A DNA stretch of 64,000 bases from Fasciola hepatica. Lineage: Eukaryota; Platyhelminthes; Trematoda; Plagiorchiida; Fasciolidae. This document shows, in pieces, positions 37,838 through 49,659 of the stretch (within the stretch, counting starts at the first letter, position 1; every line of letters starts with the position of its first letter). The position numbers and the translations under genes are program-made. The stretch is taken from positions 1,784,001 through 1,848,000 of the forward strand of contig CANUEZ040000117.1 in the NCBI GenBank assembly GCA_948099385.1. The letters are read 5' to 3'. The notes below the pieces were generated by a model. The model worked only from the letters and a program-made list of their open reading frames with translations, was not told the DNA's origin and did no database searches.

Positions 37838-38683
37838 CGAGAAAGTACGCAGCCTGCCAAGAAAAGGATCTAAGCAGCTGGAATCTGGACAGGAAGTAAA
37901 ACGGCAGGTCACTGAGGAGGTTTCGGTAGCTTTTGATTCTTTAGTTAATGCTAAGTCACCTAGTCCTGTCAGTGCTAGCTCAGGTATTACTGAGGGCAAG
38001 ATGGATGGCAAAAATTTCGATCTATTTAAGTTAAGGATATTAGACCTAGAACAACAACTGTTATGGGCTTGGCAACAAAAGGCTACACTCCAGCAAGGAA
38101 AAGCTTGAGAGGCCTGTTTGGCCAGCCATTCAAGGTGGCCCGTATTTTAATGGAGGGCATGACGGTAGAGGCCAAAAGAACCAACGGCAATGTCTATTCA
38201 ATCGTCCATCTGTAGACCAAAAAGCAGGGCTGTTAAATAGCCCCCGACGGTTTACTTTACAGTGCTGACCTCGATGCAGTGCATACACTGGAGGGCATCG
38301 TCTGTCACCTCTCTCCCGAACCACAGGGTCGTCAAGCGAAAGAGACGGAGCGTATAAGCCGAGGCGACCGTAAGGCTAACTTCGAAGGCTTGACCAAATA
38401 CTTGGATAGACAAACTAAGATAGCCGACAGCAGATTTGGCCGACTCATCCGGAACAGTAACCGAGTAAACAGGTCTAGCACTAGCCAGGCTCAAACCACT
38501 GCACGGGAACATCTGAAATATCGGCCTTGGACCGATGCACATGCCATTTCACGCTGGGCTATATAGCATCCAGGTTGCAGGTCCTGTCACGCCAGCCATG
38601 GGCTACTAGAATGCCCCAAGTTCATAAACTCCATAATAGACGGAAGTTGAGGAATGGCAAGGACGACAGCATCGTCCTTGCCA
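37838..38683 (+). pseudogene. BEL/Pao copy 1: gag half, broken at the inverted repeat
   Basis: Begins 20-30 bases after the LTR. AKSPSPVSASSG and RILDLEQQL (37,960-38,060) match the gag of copy 0. The frame 38,279-38,566 continues through NFEGLTKYLDRQTKIAD, usual gag middle. The first zinc knuckle CRSCHASHGLLEC (C-X2-C-X3-H-X4-C) is at 38,576-38,614, followed by PKF as in the family. After one stop (38,648-38,650) the reading continues to about 38,680, and then all similarity to Pao ends where the left arm begins. The second knuckle, protease and RT that should follow lie inverted at 49,659-48,228. Confidence 0.78.
38655..38683. repeat. 12-bp perfect hairpin at the left arm boundary
   Basis: The stem tggcaaggacga (38,655-38,666) pairs exactly with tcgtccttgcca (38,672-38,683), with a 5-base loop cagca. 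It ends at the last base before unambiguous arm sequence. Most of it is native gag sequence. It could mark or have caused the break. Confidence 0.9.
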
Positions 38684-38860
38684 CGGCTACCTTTTCACGG
38701 TCACATATATGATACGGATAGCGAAAGTGATGTACGGGGAAAACGCGGAAGTCCAATATAATCCAACAAACGAATAATGTACTTCAAATATTCGTCCTAT
38801 ATTTGACATGTTTGTGTAAACCTTGGCGAAGAAATGAGGTAACTCAATTTCATTCTACTT

Positions 38861-40145
38861 ACCTATTATACCTGCTACCTGCTCCGCGATCACGAGCTTT
38901 GTGGAACACATTTCTGATGTCCTTGTCGATGCTGATAGTTGGTTCCTGGGCAAAAAACGTACTGAACCTGATAGTGTCCAGTAAGTGGTGAGACCACTAA
39001 TACACTGATAAACATTTTATTGCTCTGATGAGTCTATGATCACAGACGGCTATCCTGTTGCTGCTACCGATCCAGAAGCACTTCACTGCGACGTCGTCGC
39101 TGACCACAGCAGATAGCATTTGCTTAAAGGCATCCTGAATATTTTTAGGTGTATCGCCGCAGTGATGTGACCTATTTTTGTCACTTACACCTATAGTGAC
39201 TTACCATCTCACTGAAAGCTTCTGGTGTTCCGAGGACGTCGTGTAAATTGTGGAGTTCATCTACAGTGTTCAAACGTGTTGTTGGCTGCGGCACTGCTGG
39301 TGAACATGACGCCCCGAAAGTGGTGGGGAGGGATTCTATGGGGGCACTTAGTTTCTCCATAATTCTTGTAAGGCTGTCTATGGACAGCAGAATGTTTTCT
39401 TGGTTTACTAAAACATAAGGCGACGGCACTACATGTGAACTTGCATAGTACTTGGCGCAGGTTAGGAGCCAAGTTCATTTGTGTAGCTCTGATGCATGAG
39501 CCGCTACTTGTAATAAAATGGGCAATATGAAACAAAAGTGATAATTACCTTGAGGATGAGACTCGGGCTCTAGCCCATGCAGGCATGGTTGACTGTGAAG
39601 ACAAATGAGGCGAGCTAACACAGAACTCGGTTGTGCATGTTAGAAATTTACCTTTGCATCCTCCCAAGACGTTTCAAAATGGGTGTTGGGCTGGGTGGTA
39701 AGTGCAGCGTAACTGGTTTTGCCGTTCTCCGCATTGCCTGAGGACTCACATCGGAAGAGAATTCCACGGGAACCCCTTAGGTATGTGAATTTAAATGGGT
39801 AATTACCTCTTTCTTGTGGAATAGTGCCGCGAAAATTATGTCTGCTTCTCTGTTTCATCCGTGGATGCATCACTTGACCGAGCAGCCAGCTGATTCTTGA
39901 AGTCGATGGCATCTCCAAGTTTGTCTATTTAAATGTTGTGCTGTCACTGACTTACCCGTGTAGTACATCTGCCTAAAGAAGTATTCCGAGCATGAATCCG
40001 GCACTACCTTTCCTGACAGCAAATGATGTCTGTAGTCTGGGAGACTCTTTGTTCGTGGCCAACGAAAGTGCTTCTCGTCCACCATCCAATTCTTGTGCAC
40101 CACGGTGTGTGAATTTTCGTCGGGAAAGTGAGCAACCACGTACAT
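38861..40145 (-). CDS. multi-exon gene with probable DUF4806 domain, left-arm copy
   Basis: Minus-strand twin of the gene at 56,834-58,120; exon structure is described there. The N-terminal exon (from 40,145) reads YVVAHFPDENSHTVVHKNWM, the opening typical of DUF4806 proteins. The C-terminal exons (39,140-38,861) give the conserved 'W-G---' core and the final ARDRGAGSRYNR. Differences from the right copy include His for Tyr in VDEKHFRW and Glu for Lys-neighbour changes, few in number. It points outward, away from the spacer. It shares with its twin a frame problem in the second exon, so both may be pseudogenes or my exon ends may be wrong there. Molecular function of DUF4806 is unknown. Confidence 0.5.
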
Positions 40146-41004
40146 CTAAGAAAAAGTTTGTCATTAGGAATTGTCTACCTGGGGCTTGATCACGTTTAAG
40201 TACGTACAAAAGCAAATGGACGGTGAATACAATAACAATAACGCGTAAGTGCTCACCCATATGTGAAGGCGAACCCGAGTCTGCCACTGACACCAAAGAA
40301 GCAAACGAAGACAGCAAGAAAGTGGCAAAATACGAACAGTTCACGTCAAAACAACCGACAAATGAGAACAACTTTTGCCTCGCAAATACCCTAGCATTAC
40401 GTAATCTCAACAGATCCTCATGCTGATTTGCGAAAAAAGTTGCACGGGAAGCACAGAGCGTTGTGTGACATTTTTTTACAAAAAGTACGTAAATTGGGAA
40501 CAGCAACAGTGGAAGAGTTAATGCAACCACGAATACACTCACATGTGATGGTATGAATGAGTGCATTGTGCAAGGTGGAATCTAAGTCGCCAAAAGCGAA
40601 AATATACAAGTGGCTTGAACTTAACCCGTAAGTGATGAAATCGTCCGGCGAATCGAAGTATTTGAAGAAAACGTTATCCATGTGAGTTAGCTGTCCATTG
40701 TAAACACAGAAGAATGGTCAACACTAAACCACATTTTTCTTCATTCGAAATACGAAAATGATAATTTAAAGCAAATACCCATAAACAATAGACATGCTTA
40801 TGTCAGGTACCCACGGTGTCCGCAAAAACGATGGTGTTTAGTATGATACACTATTATATGTATATATATATAAGTTACCGCGAGTATGCACTCGTTAAGC
40901 TACGGTTCATCTACTTATGATGAATATATACGGTCACTGGTTAAAGATTGATAAATCGGTTAACGTAAGGATAGCTCATGAAAAGTGCTTCAAGTGGCCT
41001 TAAT

Positions 41005-41420
41005 ACTGGGGCTAACCCCATGTTTGCCCCGAGTTCACTTAATCGGGTTGCGCAAGCTTCGGGCTAACCTCAGGCATACTGCTTGGCACGAATACAAACG
41101 TATAAGTGGTGCCCAAAACGGTTTGTACTAATCTCATGCCGAGCTCGAGGGTCACGTACCAGGGAAATCACACCACAGTCTCGCGAAGGACAGGACAAAG
41201 ACTGCACGAGACCGCGTGAAGGTTGCCACTAAGGGTGACGTAATAAAACAAAACAGGCCATAATAGGCTTGCCTTAGGATGACAAAATATGGTCATAAGG
41301 ATATAATCCCAGTGATTTCGTAACCAATAAGCATCTTTTCCACATAGAAACTAATCTTGGGGCAAGCTTGGGGCATGCCCCAGGTCTACCCCAAAGGTTG
41401 GGGCTACCTGCTACTTAGGG
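41005..41420. repeat. G repeat (GGGGC-rich palindromic ends), left-arm copy
   Basis: Both ends carry clusters of GGGGC/GCCCC, including the perfect palindrome tggggcatgcccca near 41,370 and ggggctaacccc near 41,007. The middle 300 bp is ordinary sequence. The inner end reads gctacttaggg, also seen at 59,936 (gctacttggga), where a third, shorter copy ends. It may be a small non-autonomous DNA element, but no target-site duplication could be shown. Confidence 0.6.
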
Positions 41421-41449
41421 TTCCTGCTTGACCCATCTCTACATCACTC

Positions 41450-44400
41450 TCAGGCGAATCTAATCTCAGCCCTGAAGGTCGTCGATACCGTTGCCTCTGG
41501 AATATTTAGACGCATCAAGAAAGCCAACAACGCAACACTATTCAACATCCCAGATAAGTTACCTCTCTCAGCTGCTAAGAACCTAATCTTAAAGGCTTGC
41601 AACCTGGATTCGCAACCTTTGCTACTGTGTCAGATTTCGCAAAACTTCACCGCGAGATACATGCATACTCCTGTTTCAGTTTAATACTGAAGTTGCTGCC
41701 AAGGAATTTATTAGCCGACAGTCTTTTGTCGTTGCCAATACAGGTTTCAAGCGGGCAAAAATACCTCCCGATAAGACTTCTCTACAAAGGGAGGTTCACA
41801 AAAGCCATGCCAAGAACCATAACCCTGGTAAACATTTAGCCAGTAGCCCCTCTCAGGTGATGGATTTACCAAGCGTCGGCCATCATGTGAACACTTCTTC
41901 TGTGGTTGGTCGCAAAATAGTTGTCAGCCTAGATAGTTCATCAGTCTCCACTCCATCGGAGCCGTGTCACAAACGTCAAAACTTGCAGAATAGTCTCAAT
42001 AAAACGGTTTTAATTAATGTGCTTCCTGACGTCCACAAAACTGATAAAAGACCCATGACTCCAAGACTAGTAACAAATTACCATACAGAAACCCGATTGA
42101 CATGATTCCTTCGACTAGCTCAAGAGGTGTCTGGTCGAACCTACGAACTACTTCCACCAAATATAGTTCAAAAAACGAAAGCCGAGCCTCGCTGGAGTCA
42201 GAAGTCCAAAACAGGTTCGGGAGAACAGCTAAATACCTGAAGCAAAATTAGTAATCCTTCGACTGTCGATGTCAGAGCTAGCCATTCCTTGCATACCTCG
42301 GAAAGGCGTAGGACTAGATTGTTTTGCACCGGTACCTGTAAAGAATTCGAAAATAAATAGAGTAGCTTTATCGGCAAAATCATCCATCTCAACTCGGGGA
42401 CCCGGACATCGCTCTCTGAACCAAATCTGTCTCTTGCCTTCAGGTAGAGTGAACCACAGAGCACCTTTTCCAACAACGATAAAAGAAGTCTCAGCAAGAC
42501 TGTTCAGATCGTTACTCCAGAACCTTATCCAAATGCAGTTCCGGTTGACTACTTATGGCCTACCCAATCACATGCATCCTGCTCCCCAATTACAAATAGT
42601 CGCGAGCTTTCGGACTTAATGCCACCCCATCAAAATTCACCAGTTTTTCCGTTTCCTCTAAACGTCCCGCCTTTTCCCTTACCATATCTCTCCCCACACC
42701 ATCCCACAGTCCGCCAGTGGCTACGATTTCTCCAAACCTGACAGCCAACTTAAGCGGCCATACAGTCATTGTAGATCATGGCCATGACAATGATGGCCTC
42801 AAAATTGCACTTTTCAACGCTCGCTCCCTTGTGAATAAACTTACATCCGTCCGCTCCTTTGCACTGCAATCTCACCCGGATGTGGTCCTAGTAACTGAAA
42901 CCTGGCTTACTGATAAAACTCCACTCTGACACATCTCCATACCCGGTTATAATATATTTGCTACGGACAGATCTGAGAGACATGGTGGTGGATGTCTTTT
43001 TTATGGTAACAGCAGTCTTGGAACAGACTTACTCCAATTCCTGCCCTTGATAAGGTCCAAGACTCCGTTTGGATCTCTATACCACTGCTTCAGGGGCAGC
43101 TCTTCATTGGTTGTGTTTACTGTCCGCCGGGCTACAACGTGGGCAAAGTAAATGCAATCACGGATGCTTTCTGTCACGTAGCTGAAATCCAGCTTGCTGC
43201 TTAAGTCGTAGCGGGGGACTTCAACCTCCCTGGCATTCGTTGGACAACCCTGAATTCCTCTCCGAAGTTATGCAATTTTATCTCATGTATGCGTGCTGGC
43301 GGATGGACACAACGCGTGAAATCACCAACCAGAGGGACAATATTATTGATCTTATCTTTACTTTAGGCCTGCGAAATAAAAAGGCAAATATCCCTAGCCA
43401 CTTTCCTGGTTGTGGTCATAGAGCCGTAACATTTGAATTCTCCGCATCCCCAGGAAAGTCCTCAAAATCGAAAATCTTTCCGAAAGGCAAATTGAGACAC
43501 TCTACCCACAGTCCAGCGCAATCAGACCTGGGATGAATTCTTTCTAACATCTGATCCTCAGCTGGCGTCGGATGTGATATACTCTAACATATTCTGTTCT
43601 CCTAACATCATATCTCCCGAGATAACTGAGTTCAGTGGGAGAAAGACCTATCGACAACAAAAGTTGCAACGTAAGTTCGAGAAGTTTCAGCTTGCCTACG
43701 AAAGGGCCAACGACCTCTCCATCTTACTCTGCCTCAGCCACTGACCACGCCAGCTACTAAGCGAAAATGAGAACAAGCTGGAGAAGCAAGAACAATACGC
43801 CCTCAACCAGCCGAACAAAATATCTCACCTCTCCGGCCTTAATAAAACTCGAAACCCCAGCTGTACAACGGAAATACCGTATTTGCTCCTATCAAAGAAC
43901 ATTTATATTAGCTCTCCTCAGTTAATCGCTGAGGCATTCAATAATTTCTTCGCCTCTACCTTCATAACAGACCACAATAGTCCAACCGAGGATCTCACCT
44001 CCCTGACTGCCGACACCTTGTCAACCGTAGTATTCTCAGCCAACGGAGTCAGAAAGCTGTCAAATACAACCCGGCCTCTGGCCCGCCCTGGACCCAATGG
44101 TATCCCTCCAGCTCTGTTTCGTCTTGGCGGCCCGGACATTGTGATGCTTTCGCTAAAATTATTTAACCTCTCCATGTCACAAAGCATTTTCCCATCCCAG
44201 TGGAAAACTTCCATTATCATTTCCCTCCATAAGAAGGGTGCTTTACATTATCCTGCTAATTACCTCCCATAAATCACACTCTCAATATATCTAGGGTAAT
44301 GGAACGAATAATTAAAGATGAGATTGCCAACTTTATCCTCACCCGTGGGTTAATAAATAAAAGCCAACACGGCTTCTTAAAGCCTAGGTCGTGTCGGACC

Positions 44401-45710
44401 TGCCAACTTGACTTTCTTCATCTAATCACAACGTCAGCTGACTCTGAAAAGGCATTTATCCTTATCTTCCTTGATATGACGAAAGCATTTGATCGCGTGC
44501 CTCAAGCTCAGCTGCTAGCCAAGGTTAAATCTTACGGCATAACAGACTCACTCTTTTCTTGGTTGTCATCCTATCTTAGCATGAGATCGCAAGCAGTAAA
44601 CATTGAGGGTTACCTCTCATCACCCCAGCCAGTCACAGGTGGTGTTATACAGGACAGTGTGTTAGGCCGACTTTTATTTATTCTCTACATTAACGAAGTG
44701 TTCGAAGTAATACGCCATGGCACCGCATCTCTGTTCACTGATGACGTCACGATTGTACATTCCTTTGAAAGCCAAACCGTGACCTATACCCTCACCGAAA
44801 TAGCTGACGACCTGAAAGCTCTTGACATATGGTGCGAAACTTGAAAAATGAGTTTCTTCGCTGCTAAGAGTGCCACTCTTACGTATAAAAGTCTAATTCC
44901 CCCTGAATCCATCGCCTTAAACGGCTCGTTTATTCCTACTACTCCGCTAGTACGAGATCTCGGTCTGCAGTAGTCTTGGTCGTCCACCTTTCAAGGACAA
45001 GCCACCTACCAGGTGGCTAAGACTAAGAGAATGATAGCCCTCATTTGAAGAACTCTTGGAATGCGCGACAGCCAGCTTCCGATCTTCAAATCCACGCCAG
45101 ACCGTACCTCGAGTATTGCCCTCTTGTATGCACTCACGTGCGCAAATATGACAGACTTGTGATCGAAAGAGTTCAGCGATCCTTCACCAAGCACCTACTT
45201 GGCTCATCATCCCCCTCGAATTACAAAGAGAGATGTGAGCTACTAAGGCTTGAAGACCTGTGGCTACGACGAATGAAACTCAATCTTTATCTTCTATTCA
45301 ACCTCCTACATTCCACAGCGCATACGTCTATCACTGATGTGTTTCGCTCAAGACGCACCCTACCCTCTTCGTAACCGAAATCATACTACTAAAGTCCCGT
45401 ACTCCAGGACAAAACTAAGAGGAAGGTTCTTCATCACCGTCTCTTCCCGCATTTGGAACAGACTGCCTGGAGACATTCGGACCAGCCAGACACTAGACCG
45501 TTTTAAAGTTGTCCTTACAAAATATTTAGATGTCACCAAAGTGCTACAACTGACCCATACGTGCACCACGTTGGAACAAGCTTATGAGGGTAACCTAGAT
45601 TTTTGGATAGAGAAAGAAAAGCACGGCCCGGGTAACATCCTTTGCAACGTCGACATCACTTACCCCATATGCCTCATCCATAGCCAGCATATTAGTATCC
45701 CTTAGAGTGA
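41450..45710 (+). pseudogene. LINE E: nearly full-length CR1-type element, left-arm copy
   Basis: First-ORF-like sequence occupies 41,450-42,620. Endonuclease: LKIALFNARSLVNK (42,800), VLVTETWLTDKT (42,890) ending in a stop at 42,927-42,929, VVAGDFNLPGIRW (43,207) and NIIDLIFTLGL (43,350). RT: PGPNGIPPALFRLGG (44,090), SIIISLHKKG followed by NYLP and a stop where NYRPISL is expected, QHGFLKPRSC (44,365), IFLDMTKAFDRV (44,465), GGVIQDSVLGRLLFILYIN (44,640) and LFTDDVTIVHS (44,731), the FADD box with Ala changed to Thr. The tail reads WNRLPGDIRTSQTLDRFK (45,455) and ends at 45,705. It keeps all domains in order but carries at least three stops plus frameshifts, so it is dead. Confidence 0.85.
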
Positions 45711-46019
45711 CTTTCATCAGTGACACTGCTCTTGTTAGAATCTCCCTAATTCACGCGCTCTAAAGTCTCCTATCTATCTCTATCATACGTAATTTGCTTT
45801 ACTCGGTCCGAATTGACCTCATTCCTCTGCTTTATCCTGCCCTAGCGTCCCAACACTCAATCCCATTCCGGCGACCACCACTCACCTCTAAATCATCATT
45901 CTTATTCCTAGTTTTGGTCACTATTTTGTATTCTCATTCACTCCCAATGGCTCATAGTCCTCATTCTTCCCAAGGTAGTCTGTGCCTACATTACTAGGTT
46001 TGTCTTTTCACCATTGACC

Positions 46020-46480
46020 GTTGATCCTCAGCTGGGAGAATTCCAGACTGCGTCCCCCTACTCTTATGCCTCCAGACACCAACGGGCGCGCAACCCCCTT
46101 TTGATGTCTTGGAATGATCCGGGGATGACATCGGCGAAATATCTGGCCTACTCTTCTGGCTGAAAACCTGATACCTGCCCATCATTCCGCCGCTAACTCA
46201 TTGACCCTACTTTAAGGGTTCCCCGCAATCTTCTAGACTACTCTCTCTCTACGTACGTATGATATCGACCAACATCACCTGTGCAAATCCCGCGGGTGCG
46301 GGGCGCGGACAGATCCCTCGCTTTGGCCGGTGCACACAGGACGTGCGGGACGTCTGAAACGATGTTCGGGCGCAACTAGATAGGTCGCACCTCCTGCCAC
46401 CAGAAGTGGTTTTCAGGTTGGGTGTCCAGCGCAGGGTCAGCCCCACCCACTAGCACCGGTTGCGTATTGAAACCAAACAA
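46020..46480 (-). repeat. M module, left-arm copy
   Basis: Reverse complement of the module at 50,518-50,970: gtgggtggggctgaccctgc at the right edge, ggacacccaacctga, ctatctagttgcgcccgaac, ending gcagtctgga ... cagctgaggatcaacgg at the left edge. Confidence 0.75.
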
Positions 46481-46507
46481 ACAAACAAACAAGCAAACAA
46501 ACAAACA
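46469..46507. repeat. (AAAC)n microsatellite, left arm
   Basis: About nine units of AAAC with one AAGC, directly beside the M module. Mirrored as (GTTT)n at about 50,473-50,510. Confidence 0.92.
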
Positions 46508-48227
46508 AACAAAAAGAAACCATTCATGTACTAAAATGCTGCAAACATGCTGCTGTCTCCTCTGGATAACATGGAATCCCCATCGTGCTCGCTTCCAAAT
46601 TCGCCTTTATGACTCGTCGCATTTTTCGTCCGGCAAAATTTGCTTTCTTTTGGTGCATAATTATCGCATACTTAAAACATCAACATTCTTGGCTCTTCGT
46701 TCCCGCTGTTTCATGCTAAACTATTCACCAGTCTTATTTGCAAACTTAACCCCTCTCTAAGATAAAGCCCACCCCTTCTTCACTTTTACCGATATACTCG
46801 AGAACCATCGCACTTATTGCTGTCATTCAATTCCGTACCACAATCTTCAGACAGTATATGACACCGCGAAATTTATCTCTAGAGATTCCCAATATTCGAT
46901 GACTCTGTGTCTGTTTGCTTTCTCTGCCAGCTCCGCTGTTCGCCCACTCAGGGCTGTTTCATTGCAGTGTCCTCATCTTGCAAGGTATCGTGTCCCACAT
47001 ATGCACATCTGATAAGCTCCTGTGCCGCAAAGTTTTGTTCTGTTGCCACAAAGTGGTCCACTTCCTGTATCAAACACAAACTGATAGTCTTCTACCAGTA
47101 CTTCATCGTTTTCGCCAGCTGTGTCCATCCTATTGTTGTAGTTGGGCACCTTGCATCGATTTTCCGCTAGCCCCTAGTTTCATGCCGATGCATTACATCC
47201 TTTTTTTCTGAAAGCAAAACAGTCCGCTCAAAGTCTATGTTTTATCCGGTCACTTCTTTCAACATCACTTTGGCAACCGTGGTCCAGATGTGTAGTCCAT
47301 TTGGTTTATTACACACTCCTCCCGTATCCGGCTGCCGAACCTTGCAAACATATTCCTTGGTTGTTCTGTGTATTTTCTTTCCCTTGCTCCATTCCGATAG
47401 ATCGTCTCAGACACTTCCGATGCTTCATACAATCTTTTCACCACGTGAAGTCTTTGTTGAGAAATATCAGTGTGTGAATACGTACCTGTCATTTAATTGG
47501 TCATCTCTCCTGCAAGCCACGTTTCCGCCACCATCGTAGCTACGAACCACACATCGATTTTTTTCTGTGCCAGTTACCAGTTTCATGCTGATGCATAACA
47601 TCCTTTTTTCTGAAAGCAAAATAATCCGCTCAAAGTCTATATGTTTTATCTGGTCACCTCATTTACCATCAATTTGACGCCCACAGTCCAATATGTTGTC
47701 CGTTTTGTTTTACAACTGGCTCAACCAATATGCGGTCACTGAACTTCAAAATTGTAACCCTCGACCGGTTTTCTTGTTCTTCATGTGTTATGCCACCCTT
47801 CTTATCGTCTAACTTTACATTGTAACCCTTTTCACATATGGCAAGGCTCTACTGCTTGAATACGTCTACTTCAGGAACGTTTCTTTTTCACGATGTCCAC
47901 GTATCCGTCAATCTAATTTCGTTCTCCGACAGGACAGTCTTCTTTATGTAAGATTTGTGATTGTTTGCCATTCCCCACCCACTTCATACCTTGGCAGAAT
48001 AACTACACCTACCTTCATCCCGATTGACTGCTTGACCTTGAGTTTAAATTAAGCGGGGCGGTACCGCAACAATTGACTTGAATCCTTTCTCTTATATTCA
48101 ATCGCGTTCACATAATTGTACAATCCTTCTGTAACTTTCGTTCAGCTTTCAACTGTACCGTTTGATCTTGCATTGCAGCATGCCTCAAGGTTATCCGAAG
48201 TGAACTATTATTATTATTATTATTATC

Positions 48228-49659
48228 TACCAACGACCGGTAGGCCAGGTTTCCGTGTTTGCTCGCTGATTCTCGAAGAGTGTAGTTTGCACTAAAAGAT
48301 GATGGCATGGCTCCGAAGGGGTGGACGGTCATCCTATGATTTACCACCGCGTTGTCCCGGTCGTTCTCTTCCCACCACAGGAAGCGCAACGCATTTCGTT
48401 CTCCTACCGGTATCTTCATCTGGTAAAACATTCCCCTGATATCGGCGGACAAGTCCACTCTACCCACTCTGAAACGGCACAAAACGTTGATTAGTATAGT
48501 GGTCCAGTTGTACCCTTGTAGTAGGCCATCGTTTAACGACCTGCCCTGAAACTTAACTGCAAGATCGAACACCACCCGTGGTTTTTCGGGTTTTTTAGAG
48601 CTGATGATCAAGTGGTGAGGTAAATACCAGATCCCCTTCCGGCCGCTGGTGTTATCAAGCATCCTTTCAACGCAGCAAAGAGCTTCGTTTCCTTTCAGTA
48701 ATTCTGCATGTTGTGCCCACAGATCCTGGTCTCGAATAAAGCGTTCTTTCAGTCGAAGTAGTCTTTTCAGAGCATAGTTTTTGTCATCAGCCCAAGGGTC
48801 AACAAGTGTGCGCCATGGGAGGGAAACCTCGAGCTGTTTTCTAAAGCCTCTTGTTCCTTGCCGCACTGCTTGCAGAGCGAAGTGGTCCTATTGAAACAAC
48901 AATAGTCTCGCGCTCCGATGTCGGGAAACTCCTTTTCACACAGTCGCTGAACTTGATACTATACGCGGTCCGTTTCGGCTGATACGTAATTCACGGAACC
49001 GCGTCCCTCCACTGGACCATATAATGTCCATTCCAGAGCTGTGCGTACGGCCTTAGGTACCTGGCGGTTGCCCACTGTCTGGTCCAGTATCCAATGTGCC
49101 TGTGGTACGTCGCCCCGATGAGGAGGTCCACCTTGTCGTCTTCTCAGTCTACAACGGTCACGTCCTGCAGCTGAGGCCACCTAGCCAGAACTGCCTTCAC
49201 CGTCCTTGGTGCTCGCAGTGGGAGATCAGCTAATGTATATGCCTCCGTTGATTCGATTTCCTCGTTAGTGTCTAAGGCAATGAGCTGTAACCCCGAACGG
49301 CCGTCAGTCATTGCTTGGGTTCCGCCTGCCGTGTTCACTGCTAACGACGTCGTACATTTAGCGAGCCCTTGTTTGTCGGCAAACCCCTCCCTCACCAGGG
49401 TAGAATCCGATCCACGGTCAACGAAAGCCAATGCTTTGACCAACACATTTGGTGTTGTCAGTCCCACGGCAACTACTCCTAAACGTACTGGTTTACTGTC
49501 AGACGGGAAGGTTGGACAAATCACACCGGGCTTGGTGTTCGTCTCTGGCGTGGCCTCTTTCGCCTGGTGTAAAAATCGATGGTGTCCGCCCACGCAACCC
49601 CGGTGACCACATCTGGACCTTGTTCAGCAAAATGCCGCCAGGTGCCTGGTGTTCAGGCA
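48228..49659 (-). pseudogene. BEL/Pao copy 1: pol half, inverted inside the spacer
   Basis: Read right to left from 49,659. The second gag knuckle region is CLNTRHLAAFC, then CGHRGCVGGHHRFLH (one in-frame stop). The protease frame 49,593-49,144 has ALAFVDRGSDSTLVREGFAD, the family's catalytic region with Asp-Arg-Gly-Ser, and LPLRAPRTVKAVLARWPQLQ. The frame to 48,959 continues to the end of the protease domain. The RT frame 48,866-48,231 has GIWYLPHHLIISSKKPEKPR, VVFDLAVKFQGRSLND, VDLSADIRGMFYQMKIP, ALRFLWWEEND and HPFGAMPSSFSANYTL. RT stops before the YVDD box because an E element is inserted at 48,227. It is the natural continuation of the gag at 37,838-38,683. Confidence 0.85.

Larger units (their letters stand above)
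38683..47322 (+). repeat. left arm of giant inverted repeat
   Basis: About 8.64 kb that reappears reverse-complemented at 49,660-58,296. Paired coordinates sum to 96,979-96,982 along the whole length, so the arms are collinear with only a few bases of net indel. In the outermost 560 bp I count about nine differences, nearly all transitions (roughly 98.4 percent identity). Contents from the outside in: DUF4806-type gene, G repeat, CR1 LINE, M module and part of E. The inner end lies in the middle of an E element that continues uninterrupted into the spacer. Confidence 0.92.
46020..48227 (+). repeat. E repeat copy crossing the arm-spacer boundary
   Basis: Plus-strand orientation: the M module lies at 46,020-46,480 (reversed) and the 3' core at 48,158-48,205 (gtaccgtttgatcttgcatt ... 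ttatccgaagt), followed by an (ATT)n tail at 48,206-48,226. It contains two copies of a roughly 400-bp unit (47,178 and 47,580 starts, both with tttcatgc(c/t)gatgcat and ctgaaagcaaaa). It aligns with the copy at 58.3-59.6 kb along most of its length. The arm ends at 47,322 inside the first unit, yet E continues smoothly to 48,227, so this junction is the ancestral one. The tail lands in the RT of BEL/Pao copy 1. Confidence 0.72.

Noticed and set aside
46469..46507. Peptide TNKQTNKQTNKQ as a coding repeat
   Set aside because: It is a translation of the (AAAC)n microsatellite.
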